Shown here: positions 44,113-56,000 of the stretch, piece after piece
Position numbering within the stretch: position 1 is the first letter of the stretch
Layout: each line of letters begins with the position of its first letter
Notes under the pieces: generated by a model
Seen by the model: the letters and a program-made list of their open reading frames with translations, nothing else
Database searches by the model: none
Told to the model about the DNA's origin: nothing
NCBI RefSeq assembly: GCF_030056665.1
Contig: NZ_JASHIG010000015.1
Reading direction: 5' to 3' (one strand)
Length of the DNA stretch: 64,000 nucleotides
DNA from: Flectobacillus roseus
GTDB lineage: Bacteria; Bacteroidota; Bacteroidia; Cytophagales; Spirosomataceae
Made by a program: the position numbers and the translations under genes

Positions 44113-46074
44113 ATGCAAATTACACCAGGCAAAATATTAGCTCAAATCAACTCCCCTGAGGATTTGAGAAAACGTGACCGCTCGGAATTGTTGCAAATTT
44201 GCGACGAACTACGTCAGTATATCATCGATAACGTATCGGTGTATGGTGGCCACTTTGGCGCATCACTTGGTGTTGTTGAATTATCAGTTGCACTTCATTA
44301 CGTATTTAATACGCCCGACGACCAGTTGATTTGGGATGTAGGTCATCAGGCGTATGGACATAAAATTTTGACAGGTCGTAAGGATTCTTTCCATTCAAAT
44401 CGTTTGTATGGAGGAATTTCTGGTTTTCCAAAACGCAAAGAAAGTCCTTATGATGCCTTTGGGGTAGGTCACTCATCTACTTCAATTTCAGCAGCATTGG
44501 GTATGGCTGTGGCGTCAAAATACAAAGGAGAAAATCACCGACAACACATCGCAGTAATTGGCGATGGTTCTATGACAGCAGGGATGGCGTTTGAAGCCAT
44601 GAACCACGCTGGCGATATTCCCAACAATATGTTGATTGTTTTGAACGACAACTGTATGGCTATCGACCCAAATGTGGGTGCATTGAAAGAATATTTAACT
44701 GATATTACTACTTCACATACATACAATAGAGTAAAAGACGAAGTTTGGAACTTGCTTGGCAAAATGTCCAATTTTGGAAAATCAGCACAAGAAATTGTTT
44801 CTAAAATCGAAAATGGGCTGAAAGCTACTTTACTCAAACAAAGTAATCTATTCGAGTCATTGAATCTACGTTACTTTGGCCCAATCGATGGACATGATGT
44901 TGAGTATCTAGCAACGGTTTTAAATGACCTAAAAGATATTCCTGGTCCAAAAATTCTTCACTGTATTACGACCAAAGGAAAAGGTTATGCTTTAGCCGAA
45001 AAAGATCAAACTTTGTGGCATGCTCCAGGGAAGTTTGATAAAATTACAGGAGAGATTAAGAAGAAAGTTTACGCTACTCCTCAGCCTCCCAAATATCAAG
45101 ACGTTTTTGGGCATACCATTGTTGAACTTGCAGAGCAAAACCCTAAAATTATGGGAGTTACGCCAGCAATGCCTTCAGGTAGCTCGCTCAATATTATGAT
45201 GAAGGCAATGCCTCATCGTGCTTTTGACGTAGGTATAGCCGAACAACATGCAGTTACATTCTCGGCAGGGATGGCTACACAAGGCTTGACGGTATTCTGT
45301 AATATCTACTCTACATTTATGCAACGTGCTTTTGACCAAGTGGTACATGATGTAGCAATTCAGGAATTACCAGTAATCTTCTGTCTTGACAGAGCTGGTT
45401 TTGCAGGTGCAGATGGCCCAACCCACCATGGTGCTTATGATATTGCCTATATGCGTTGTATTCCAAATATGATTGTTTTTTCACCAATGAATGAACAAGA
45501 GCTTCGCAATATCATGTTTACCACATCTTTGGATGATTTTAAAGAACTAAAGCAAGCTATTTCTATTCGTTATCCACGTGGCGAGGGTGTTATGCCAAAT
45601 TGGAAAACGCCATTTGAAAAAATGGAAATTGGAAAAGGTCGCAAAGTTAAAGATGGCGAAAAGGTAGCACTCCTTACGCTGGGACATATCGGAAACTATG
45701 CTGTAAAAGCTTGCGAAGAGCTTGCTCTGGAAGGTATCAATCCTGCTCACTATGATATGCGTTTTGTGAAACCTTTGGACGAAGCTATGCTGCATGAGAT
45801 TTTCCAAAACTTTGACAAGGTAATTACCGTAGAAGATGGTTGTCTTCAAGGAGGATTTGGTTCGGCGGTAGCAGAATTTATGCTAGACCATGATTATTCG
45901 GCACAAATCAAACGCCTTGGTATTCCAGATAGAATTGTTGAGCATGGCGAACAAATTGAATTACACAAAGAGTGTGGTTTTGACCCAGAGGGCATCGCGC
46001 AAGCTGTAAGAGATATACTTGGTAGAGAAAAGGTTGTACATTCAAGCAACATTGTTAATCTTACCATGAACTAA
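44113..46074 (+). CDS. dxs: 1-deoxy-D-xylulose 5-phosphate synthase
   Basis: First enzyme of the MEP pathway; joins pyruvate and glyceraldehyde 3-phosphate using thiamine diphosphate. From the chosen ATG the protein has 653 residues and begins MQITPGKILAQINSPEDL, the normal opening of Bacteroidota Dxs. A longer frame starts with TTG at 44038, but its 25 extra residues lack similarity to the family. Thiamine-binding parts: VGHQAYGHKILTGR, GDGSMTAGMAFEAMNHAG; C-half with RAFDVGIAEQHAVTFSAGMA and the catalytic Glu in that motif. Ends at a strong terminator. Confidence 0.95.
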   Translation: MQITPGKILAQINSPEDLRKRDRSELLQICDELRQYIIDNVSVYGGHFGASLGVVELSVALHYVFNTPDDQLIWDVGHQAYGHKILTGRKDSFHSNRLYGGISGFPKRKESPYDAFGVGHSSTSISAALGMAVASKYKGENHRQHIAVIGDGSMTAGMAFEAMNHAGDIPNNMLIVLNDNCMAIDPNVGALKEYLTDITTSHTYNRVKDEVWNLLGKMSNFGKSAQEIVSKIENGLKATLLKQSNLFESLNLRYFGPIDGHDVEYLATVLNDLKDIPGPKILHCITTKGKGYALAEKDQTLWHAPGKFDKITGEIKKKVYATPQPPKYQDVFGHTIVELAEQNPKIMGVTPAMPSGSSLNIMMKAMPHRAFDVGIAEQHAVTFSAGMATQGLTVFCNIYSTFMQRAFDQVVHDVAIQELPVIFCLDRAGFAGADGPTHHGAYDIAYMRCIPNMIVFSPMNEQELRNIMFTTSLDDFKELKQAISIRYPRGEGVMPNWKTPFEKMEIGKGRKVKDGEKVALLTLGHIGNYAVKACEELALEGINPAHYDMRFVKPLDEAMLHEIFQNFDKVITVEDGCLQGGFGSAVAEFMLDHDYSAQIKRLGIPDRIVEHGEQIELHKECGFDPEGIAQAVRDILGREKVVHSSNIVNLTMN

Positions 46075-46093
46075 AAAGGCTTATCTAATTTTT

Positions 46094-46120
46094 AAAGGCG
46101 AGAGTTTCTCGCCTTTTTTA
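46094..46120 (+). terminator. Terminator of dxs
   Basis: Perfect 10-base stem AAAGGCGAGA/TCTCGCCTTT (46094-46103, 46107-46116) with a three-base loop and T-run. Confidence 0.93.
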
Positions 46121-46236
46121 TTGTACATACTTTGATAAATGCAGCTAACTTCGTAGGTTTGATTTCTTATAAATGCTCTATTCCTTAACTACAACTATGC
46201 TAAACAATCGACTAGGCTATTAATTTCTCTTTTAAT

Positions 46237-48060
46237 ATGATTCGTTGGGTACTTCTAACTTTGATTATTCTTTCTTCGCAGTTCGCATTTTCTCAAAAAG
46301 AAATCGTGATTGAAAATCCTAATCAGGCACTCTCTATTGGAAATAATATTGAAATACTGGAGGATAAAAAAGGAATGTATTCATTATATGATGTATTGAA
46401 ACGCCCTGATGTCGACGCTCGTTTTATCAAAAGTCTTCAAGCTAGTCCTAATTTCGGTATCACAAAATCTGTCATCTGGTCACGCTTTACACTGGTCAAC
46501 AAATCTGGTCAACGTTTATATCTTGAGATAGGCGAACCCGTTCTTGATAGTATCTCCATTTATCGAGTAGATCATGGAACCATCACTCACAAAAGGCTAG
46601 GTGTTTATCAACATAAAAGTAAGAGAGATATACAAACCAATTTATATCTGGTAGATTTGGAGCTTAATTCAGACCAAAAGTGTACCTATTATATCCGTAT
46701 CCAGAATAATTTACCGCTCTTATTTCCCTTAAGAGTAGCCCCCCTTAAGATTTTCTTTGAAGACAACCACCCCAAAGACCTCATGCAAGGTATTTATTTG
46801 GGTATCATGCTAGTTATGGCCATCTTCAACTTCTTTATTTTCTGGACAGTACGAAGTAAAGAATACCTATACTATGTCATGTATGTATTGGCTTTTGCGG
46901 GTTTTTTCTCATTCAATAAAGGAATTGCCCATGAGTATCTTTGGCCCAATGCTATCTGGTTCAACCATTTTACCTCGGTATTTATTTCGGCGGCTATTGG
47001 ATTTGGACTATTGTTTGCTGAAAGCTTTTTGGATGCCAACAAATACCTTCCTGCTTCGTATAAAACAGTTCGTATTCTTTTGTCTGCTATTACGTTTTTC
47101 TTGGTGGCCAATTGGTTGGGGGCTGGAGCAATGAGCACACAAATTTTACATAGTATTGCCTTTTTGGCCGTAATGTATATCCTATTTTTAGCCATTTATA
47201 TTTGGATTCAGGGCTCACAAGCAGCCTTGTTTTTCTTAGTGGCTTGGGCTGTGATGTTGGTGAGTGCCTTGATATTTATTTTACAACTTTCTAATGTTTT
47301 ACAAAGCGATAACTTTACCCGCAATGCCCTACAGGTAGGTTCGGCACTAGAGGTGGTATTACTATCATTTGCCTTAGCTTATCGAATCAACTATTATCGT
47401 TTAGAAAAAGAGAAGTATCAAGCCGAAGTAATCCAACAACTTCGCGAAAATGAACAAATCAGAAGCCGCATCGCACGTGACTTGCATGACGATATTGGTA
47501 GCACATTGAGTAGTATCGGAATACTAAGCCAGGTTGTTGAATACCAAATAGATAAAAATCCACTATCTGTAAAAGAGTTAGTTCAACGTATCAATGAAAG
47601 TTCTCAAAAAGTACAACGTTCATTAAGTGATATTGTCTGGACAACTAGACAGACGAGTAATAGTTTTGGCGAAGTATTAGTCAAAATGAAAGAATTTGCG
47701 GCAGAAGTATTTGAACCCAAGAATATTAATTATTATTTCCAAACTGAAAATTTACCCGAAATTCAACTATCAGCCAACAAACAATATAACCTCTATTTGA
47801 TCTTCAAAGAGGCAATTAATAATATTGTCAAATATGCTGAAGCGACAGAGGTAAACATTGAAATCAGTTTTGAAAATTCAGAGCTACGTTTATTCGTCAA
47901 GGATAATGGCGTTGGTTTTGACGAAAACCTCATCAAAGCAGGTAATGGTTTAGGAAATATGCGTAAACGAGCTGAAAGTCTTGGTGGTAGTATTACTATA
48001 CTTTCTAGAGTGGGAAAAGGTAGTTTTATCGAACTCAAAGTACAAATCAAGCAATCTTAG
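46237..48060 (+). CDS. 7TMR-DISM sensor histidine kinase (HisKA_3 type)
   Basis: Sensor kinase of 607 residues. Signal peptide (about 1-20), an extracellular 7TMR-DISMED2-type beta domain (about 28-170), seven membrane helices (about 180-390), a coiled linker, then a NarX/LytS-like dimerisation domain with phosphoacceptor H417 (RIARDLHDDIGSTLSSIGIL), and a HATPase domain (about 515-605: KEAINNIVKYAEAT, VKDNGVGFDENL, GNGLGNMRKRAESLGG). The extracellular domain type usually binds carbohydrate-like ligands. Its partner should be a LuxR/NarL-type regulator, which is not in the window. It is followed 157 bases later by the barrel gene. Confidence 0.9.
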   Translation: MIRWVLLTLIILSSQFAFSQKEIVIENPNQALSIGNNIEILEDKKGMYSLYDVLKRPDVDARFIKSLQASPNFGITKSVIWSRFTLVNKSGQRLYLEIGEPVLDSISIYRVDHGTITHKRLGVYQHKSKRDIQTNLYLVDLELNSDQKCTYYIRIQNNLPLLFPLRVAPLKIFFEDNHPKDLMQGIYLGIMLVMAIFNFFIFWTVRSKEYLYYVMYVLAFAGFFSFNKGIAHEYLWPNAIWFNHFTSVFISAAIGFGLLFAESFLDANKYLPASYKTVRILLSAITFFLVANWLGAGAMSTQILHSIAFLAVMYILFLAIYIWIQGSQAALFFLVAWAVMLVSALIFILQLSNVLQSDNFTRNALQVGSALEVVLLSFALAYRINYYRLEKEKYQAEVIQQLRENEQIRSRIARDLHDDIGSTLSSIGILSQVVEYQIDKNPLSVKELVQRINESSQKVQRSLSDIVWTTRQTSNSFGEVLVKMKEFAAEVFEPKNINYYFQTENLPEIQLSANKQYNLYLIFKEAINNIVKYAEATEVNIEISFENSELRLFVKDNGVGFDENLIKAGNGLGNMRKRAESLGGSITILSRVGKGSFIELKVQIKQS

Positions 48061-48216
48061 CAATATTTCCACAATCGCATAAATAACTCATAATCATAAT
48101 ACTTAAAGAAAAACTACAGTTTAAATACCGATTACTCAGATTACTAATTTTTCCTTCTTAGATAGTTCAAGAAATTGTAATATTGACTCAAATATTCAAT
48201 AGTCCGTACTATTACT

Positions 48217-49944
48217 ATGAAAACTTCTAACAATTGCCGTTTAGTAGTTGTACTTATCCTGTATTTTTCCTCTCTTGAACCTCTCTACACTCAAAACCTT
48301 GAAAATTTATCTCAACAAAAGCCAGTCTCCCTATCAGGAAATATTGATCTAAGAGGAATTTACTATTCTGCCAACGGTATCTCGCCAAGATACCCAAGTA
48401 CATCTTACGTTTTATCAGGAGCGCCAACGCTGAACCTTTATGGGCTTGCGATTCCATTTGCTTTTACTTTTAGCAATCAGGAAAGTAAAATTGCTCAGCC
48501 ATTTGCTCAATTTGGGCTAAGCCCTACTTACAAGTGGCTCACGCTACATGGCGGCTATCGCAATGTATCCTTCAATCAGTTTACCTTGGGTGGGCATACC
48601 ATGTTGGGGGGCGGCATAGAGCTAACACCTGGCAAATTCCGAATGGGATTCATGTATGGTCAGCTCAACAAAGCTACCAAATTGGACTCCACTACCCTAT
48701 CGTTAGTACCTGTGGCATTCGATAGGACTGGTATGGCTGTCAAAATTGGTTATGGCACCGACAAAACCTTTTTCGAAATCAGTGCGCTCAAAGCATCTGA
48801 TAAAATGGGAAGTGCGCTGTTTGATGTATCTGCCCAACAAGGAAACCCCAATTTGTCAAGTACCACAGCTGCCGAAAACCTTGCCTTAGGTCTGAATATG
48901 CGTATCTCCTTTTCTTCAAAACTCTCGTGGGATACCGAGGCTGGAGCGAGTGGCTATACAAAGGATGTTAATTCGAGTGCTGAAATAGATAAAAGTAAAC
49001 TTCCCATTTCAGGAAACACACTCGACCAGCTACTCAAGGTTAATGGGACTACCGAGCTGTACACGGCTGTTCAAACGGCACTTCGGTACAAAAGTAGGTC
49101 GTGGGGACTACGGCTCCAGTATAGGCGTATCGACCCAGAATACAAAACGATGGGAGCTTATTTCTTTAATTCCGACATCGAAAACATCACCATTGCCCCA
49201 CAATTTTCCATCTTCAAAAATAAATTCAGATTTAATGGAAGTATAGGTTTACAAAGAGATAACTTAAATAAACAGAAAAAAACAGAATCCAAAAAAGTCA
49301 TTGGATCGGCAAATTTGAGTACTGACTTTACCGAAAAATTAGGATTAGATATCAACTATTCTAATTACTCAAACAATCAGACACCAAACGCACTCAGGAT
49401 TTCGGATACTGTCAGAATTACTCAAACAACTCAAAATTTATCGATTAATCCACGCTATACAATTTTGGGAGAAAAACAGTCGAATTCTATAATGCTATCC
49501 TATAACCTGATGGATTTGCAGGATTTTAATAATACCTATTCTCAAGATAGTAAATCAAGAAATTTGAGTTCTCAAAATATATTTCTCAATTACAACCTTT
49601 CTTTCAACGCCAGTAATTTTTCTATTTATAGTACTCTCAATTACACCACTATCACAGGTTCTTATCTGAGTGATAAAAACTATGGTGTCACGCTAGGTTC
49701 TGACAAATCTTGGAAAGATAATAAGTTTAACCTAAGGGGCAGTGTGAGTTATTTGTTAGGCGACCGTGGAGGTGAAAAAAGCACTATTATTAATGGAAAC
49801 TTTGGTGCTACATATCAGGTAAATCGACATCATCGCTTCGCGCTAAACAGTTTTCTGATTAGCAATTCGCCTCAAGCAGCCTCTAGTACCAATCTCAAAT
49901 ACACAGAAATACGAGGCGAGGTAAGCTATAATCTTCTTTTCTAA
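48217..49944 (+). CDS. Outer-membrane beta-barrel protein, first gene of a surface cluster
   Basis: Exported protein of 575 residues. Signal peptide about 1-26 (MKTSNNCRLVVVLILYFSSL). The rest is a series of amphipathic beta-strands with aromatic ends (LSGNIDLRGIYYSANG, WLTLHGGYRNVSF, FRMGFMYGQLN, LRLQYRRIDPEY, FRFNGSIGLQRDN, LDINYSNYSN), ending EIRGEVSYNLLF: Tyr-x-Leu-Leu-Phe, a typical terminal strand for outer-membrane assembly. I recognise no named family. It is followed by a 2254-residue surface protein (97-base gap) and a fibronectin-type protein, suggesting a joint surface function. Confidence 0.78.
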   Translation: MKTSNNCRLVVVLILYFSSLEPLYTQNLENLSQQKPVSLSGNIDLRGIYYSANGISPRYPSTSYVLSGAPTLNLYGLAIPFAFTFSNQESKIAQPFAQFGLSPTYKWLTLHGGYRNVSFNQFTLGGHTMLGGGIELTPGKFRMGFMYGQLNKATKLDSTTLSLVPVAFDRTGMAVKIGYGTDKTFFEISALKASDKMGSALFDVSAQQGNPNLSSTTAAENLALGLNMRISFSSKLSWDTEAGASGYTKDVNSSAEIDKSKLPISGNTLDQLLKVNGTTELYTAVQTALRYKSRSWGLRLQYRRIDPEYKTMGAYFFNSDIENITIAPQFSIFKNKFRFNGSIGLQRDNLNKQKKTESKKVIGSANLSTDFTEKLGLDINYSNYSNNQTPNALRISDTVRITQTTQNLSINPRYTILGEKQSNSIMLSYNLMDLQDFNNTYSQDSKSRNLSSQNIFLNYNLSFNASNFSIYSTLNYTTITGSYLSDKNYGVTLGSDKSWKDNKFNLRGSVSYLLGDRGGEKSTIINGNFGATYQVNRHHRFALNSFLISNSPQAASSTNLKYTEIRGEVSYNLLF

Positions 49945-50041
49945 AACCCATATTAATCATATACTGTTTGAAACAACCTCATCAGGTTGATTTTCAAGCA
50001 GTAGCCCTTTTCAAAAAGTAAGTCCTCAAACTTTTACTATT

Positions 50042-53000
50042 ATGAAAAAGTACTTTTTCTTGATACTTTTCCTATGGGTAAGTATTCTCAGTCAAGCTCA
50101 ATCTCCGCTAAAAATTCAGGTAACAATGTTGCCTCCATATCCAACAACAATATCCGATTTACAAACTCGTAGCAATCAGGTTGTGATACTGGTACAAAAC
50201 CTTTCTCGACAAAGCTACACGTTTGTTTTGGGCGGAGAATTAACCGATGACAATGGCGTTTCACTAAAAGCAGTGCCTTTTGTCGGGCAAACAACTTTAA
50301 CCGTAAATGCTCTCCAAAGCCTCCGATTATCAGCTAATGACTTTAGTCGTATTTTTGACATCAATAAAATTCAGGTTTCTGGGATAGATAAAAATACGCT
50401 TATCCGTACAGGCGCTATTCCTGAAGGCTCTTACCGTTTGTGTTTGAGGGCTTATGACCCAGCCACACTTCGCCCTATATCTGACGAAGAACCGCTAGGA
50501 TGCTCCAATACTTTCCCGATTCAAAGTATTGAACCTCCCATCATTTTGCGTCCACAAAATGAAACAGAAGTAATGGTAAGCACCCCACAAAATATTCAGT
50601 TTGCATGGACAGTACCTGCCCAAGCTCCTGCTGGTACACGCTATATTTTTAGGATTAAAGAACTTCCCACTGGTCAGAACCCAAACAATATCATGCGTTT
50701 GGGTACACCTTACATCTTAGAGCAACAAACCAATGTAAACTTTTTAAATTACGGTCCATCATTTCCTTTGCTGGTAGCAGGTCGAAGTTATGCTTTTAGC
50801 GTGCAAGCCGTAGACCCAACGGGGCGCACATCATTTCGAAATCAAGGTTATTCCGAAATATATCAGTTTACCTATCAAATCCAAAAAGCTCGTGACATTG
50901 ATAATGCCATCTCAATCTTAGTTCCTAAAAAATGTGGAGATGATATAAAAGCAGGGATAAATATTGCATTCTATCTTCGCTGGAAGCCCCAAAGACCTAC
51001 AGTTCCTGAACGCTACAATCTCGTAATTACTGATAGCAAACAAAGTGTCGTTGTAAATAAAACACTTAGTAACCCTTATTTTCAGGAAGATGATATCAGT
51101 AAAATAGGCGTCGTAAATGGCAATAAGTACAATATGAAAGTTCAGCAAATCGACCCCAACAATAACCAAGTTGTGGCTGAACAAAGTTGTGATTTTACCT
51201 TCAGGAAAAAAGACTCTATTTTGGTAGTAGCCCAAAGGCATATCAAAGGAAAATTAACCTATGCTTACCCTGAGCAAACAGCTGCTTATAAGGCATCCAA
51301 TGCTTCCTTAGCACTTTATTTACAAGAAGTTATTGACAAAGGAGGAAACGATTATCGTGTATTGGATGAAAAACTTATGTCACAAACTACCACTCTTTCT
51401 GATGGAAGTTTTGATTTTGGGGTAAACGACTTTAACAAAGTCAATCAACCAACTGGGAAATTTTTTAAAGGACAGCCTATTACAACGATATTCAAAATTG
51501 TCTCAGATAGTCCCTATTACAAAGACTACCCAAATGCCGTTTTATTTAATACCAAGGACGGAGATATAGATTTAGGACTTATCAAAACTGAAGCAAAAGG
51601 CTTTAAATTAAAAGTTCGTTTACAAGAAGGATACAAGAATATCTCCAAAAAAGAAATATTAGAAAATCGTACTGTTTATTTATATCGTCTCAAAAAAGCT
51701 TCCTCCTCCTCTTCGAATACTGGAGGTTGGCAAATTGGCTCAGGAACTGTACCAAACGGTTTTGGCGGAGGTATTGGCAATAACACCCCAGGCATTGGCT
51801 TAGGCGGAAACTCCTACTCGGGAGTGCGTCCACCTGTTGAAGGCATGATTACTCGATTTTCATCTGCTGGTGTTCCTAGCCCATCTATTGATCCTAGAGA
51901 TGTGGATTTGTTTGCCAAAAAATCTTCAAATTATGAACTCATTGCCACCGAAAAAACCGATAATAATGGTGAGGCTCTTTTCGAAAACCTTCTTTGTAAA
52001 GCCGATGAAAATGATGTCTATTATTTGTGGACAAGTGAAATGGACATCAAAGATGCTCAGCCTTTTTCTATCAGTTTTTCAAAAAACATGAATGTTACTC
52101 AGTCTACAACTTTAACTGTTATTTCGCCTTTTCCTCCTACTGCAACACTTACAGGAAAAATCATCAGTAAATATTCTGACCCTAATGAAACAGACCTAGC
52201 TCCTTTAGCAAATACAACTGTAAAGGCTCAAGTTATGTATGTTATGAAAAATGCCAAAGGTGTTAACTATAATATTTCTGGTCAACATCAAGTAAGCCCA
52301 GATGGTACTCCTTCGGTAGTGATTCGCAACAATTACAGTTTTAGTGGACAACCCGAATATGCAGATTCGGATATGATCATTGGTACTGGAAAAACGACCA
52401 ACGATGGCTCTTTTTCTATGATCATTAATTTTGATAAAATGCCCAAATGGGGACTCGTCAAAAAGAACATGACGATTGGTAACACCTCTGGGGAGTTTCC
52501 TTCATACGTAACTGGTGATTTGTATCGCTACATACGCATCGTAGTCGAAAGCCCTTATTACTGTAGTCCCGACGACAATATTGAGATATATCCTCTTGAG
52601 TCCAAAAACGTAGGCACTCTGATGTCGCTGGTTCAAAGTTTTAGTCTCGAAGTAGCCGTTAAATCTAATAGTGACCCCAATCAGGCATCACCTAATAGTG
52701 CCTTGAGTGGCATGGATGTATTTTTATTGCGCGCTTGGAAAAGTAGACCCGCGGGAGTTCCACAAAACGAAGGTATGCACCTCAATACTTACGCCAGTGA
52801 TAATAATGGAAAGGGATATGAAATCATTTCAAAAGAGGTAACTAATGGTTCTGGCAAGGTATTACTCAAGCGACTAATTCGTCATTCGGGCATAGCCTCA
52901 GATGTATATTATCTGGCTGTACAATCTAACCCAAACTCAGGTACAAACAATACTTATGGCAATTTGGATAAATCCGACAAATCTAATTTCCCTTCAGATT

Positions 53001-56000
53001 ATGTAGGGATTATCATTTCTCAGGACAACGAAAAGACGAATAATGCTTTTGGTGCTTATACTTTCAATAGTGAGTATAATCATTTCCAAAACAGTACAAC
53101 ACGTCTAATGAGTCCAGCCAAACCACGACTTTCGTATCGTGTTGTCCGAAAAGACAAGGCCACCGATGGTGTTGCAAGTGCTAGTGCCTCTATGGTTTTC
53201 AAGAAATTATTTTCTAAAGAAACTATTAGTACCTACTCTGACAAGGATGGTTATGTAGTATTCAATAATTTACAAACTGGTCTGGAGTCAACACTTACAA
53301 TCAGTCATCCTTCTTACAACTATGAAAACCAAGACGAATACACAGAATCTATTCCAGCCCTAAAAAATGGTGTACAGCTGGTGCAAAAAGAAATCCCCCT
53401 CACACCTAAGGGACTGGTTGCAGGCACAATCGTCAATGAGCAAAATAAAGGTGTTGGAGCGTATGTCAAAGTGGGGAAAGGACCTTATGTTGAAACCTCC
53501 GCCAATACTGGTATCTATTTTACCTATGCTATTCCTAAGATGCTTTCATTGGTCAATGTTATTCCCAAGGATATATCTTATTTTGAGGAAAATGCGTGGG
53601 TAACCGTTCCAGATGGTGTAAAAGTACTAGATAAGATTACGGTATATCAACGCAATCACCGTGTCAAATTCAGAGTAATGGGCGAAACGCAACTTGTTAC
53701 GCTCAATGCCAATGGTAAAACCACTACTAAGAATGTCATCCAAGCGATTGAAAAAGCTTCTGTAGATATTCTAGGGCAAGTATTTTATTCAGATAAAGAT
53801 GGCTGGGTAGAGGCACAATTCAAAAATGTATCTGTCAACTATCTGCAAATGAAAGTAAGTTCCCCAGCCAAAATGGGGTATATACCACAAACCATTGCCT
53901 TTACCAACGAGGAAAGTCGAGAATACCAGCTTTATGATGATGTAATACTGAAAAACGGCTTTAAGATTGCAGGCAAAGTGATACTCAATGGTCAGCCTGT
54001 TAAAGGAGCAGAAGTATCTATGACAGCAGGCATCAATGGCGTTTCTTACACAACGCAAAGTGAAGCAGATGGAAGCTTCAAACTTTCTTATCCAGAAGCG
54101 GCCTCGTATGCACGTGTGGTAGCTACCTATAACCCCAACAATGGTAAAGCTTACATTGGTGATGAGGTGTATGTAAATACTCAAAATGCAAAAAATGTAA
54201 CACTCAATATCAAAGAAAGTGATTTCAATATTACCACACTATGGGGATTTCCGATTCAAATTGAACAAGCCCAAAAACAAGCTAACGGTAATTTGTTGGT
54301 GAGAGGAACGATTTCTTTCAATAAAACAAACACAGGGAATGGCACCGTTCAAGGACCAGGAGGAATCCAAGTGAATACCAATCTAGATAATGTAATGGTG
54401 TTCAAACTATTTGACAGCGATATGAAAGTATCATTTTATGGTGCCGAATTCAGCAAGGTTGGAGACAAAACCGTTTGTGTATCTCAAAAAGTAAACCTTC
54501 AACATAGCTATTTAAAAATGCGCTATAATGATACTTACAATACCAAAACAGTTCCAGCTAATAGCGACTATTATTTGTCGATTGTCAAAAGTGGGGATTT
54601 GTCGAGTTCAGTTAATGGCTTAACTCAAATTATTGATAACTCCTTCAAATATCCAAGCAGCCATTTAGAGTTTGACGAAAATGAATTTTATTTTGCTATC
54701 AACAACAATGGGGTTTTAAACCGTAACATTCCAATTATTTCGTCCTTACCTGATATTCCGAGCAAATTTAATATTTGCAACAAGCAAGGAAACCCTATCA
54801 AGTTCAAATTTATTGGCTTTGATGCCCAAGCTCAAACAGCTACTTCTACGATAAGTGGTAGCAAAATAATTTTGGATGTTAGTTTGGATTGTAAAATACC
54901 AAATGCCAATCCATCCGCTTTTAAACTCAATGTTGGTAAAATAGAATTAACCTCTGATCAAGTAAAAGCAGTTACTGGGCAAGCGATGTCCTTTAATCTT
55001 GCAGGTAAATGGAGTGTAGAAGTAAAGAACTGGTCTATTTCACCCACCGAAGGAGGAATTACTTCTTCAAATGGTATCATCAAAACAGGCAAGATAGATG
55101 TTCCTTTTTCAAGTTTTATGCTACGTTCTAATCTTCTTGACATTAGCGATTTTAAAGTAGAAAGCCTAAATGTAGCTGGCATTGCCCAACTACAAACTAC
55201 TGTTTCTGGCGATAAAATCTATTTTGGTTATGATGCCAAAACTGGCAGCGATGCCTCAGGACATTGGAAACTGAGCGTTCCGTCAGGCAGTGCTGGCTAT
55301 GCTGGAAGAATCAAAAAAGAAGACCTTGTGAAATTCAAAGGATTTCCGAATCAGGACATTACCTTAAGCATGATTTCATTGCTCGACAATGGCGAGGACA
55401 TTTTGTCTTTTAGTAATGAAAGTAGCAACTATAAACTTTTCAACTTAGTCAATTTCAAACCTAATACAATCAACACTGGCAGTGATTACTTCTCACTCGT
55501 TGGTTCAGGCTCATTGGGTATTCAAAGAGTTGCCAACGACCAAATGTTGGTAGTAAAATTTGTTAAATCTACTCCAGCAATCCAACTAAGTACTTTCGAC
55601 CTTGGTTTTGAAGCCAAAGGATATGTTCGCTTTTCATCGGTAGCCGGAACAGATAAGCAAACGTTTGAGAATGGTCGTTTTGTGGCTACTGGCAAAATAG
55701 AAGAACCTGGCAAATTACAGCCCATCAAGGTAGCCTTAATCCATACCCCAACCGAAACTAAGATTGTTCCTGTAGAAACAGAATTTCCAAACCTCCCAAA
55801 ACAATCTATCCCGATTGGTGGCTCAGGGGCGAGTGATACCAAACTCAGAAATATTGCTCTTACCCTAACGGCAAGTCCTAATCAAGATTGGTCTTTCCTA
55901 ACTTTTGAAGGGGACTTAGATAATTACAAAGGAACCCAAAGCCAACCAAATCGTATGAAATTTACGGTATTTGGTGAAATCAAGGCTTCAGACCAAAAAA

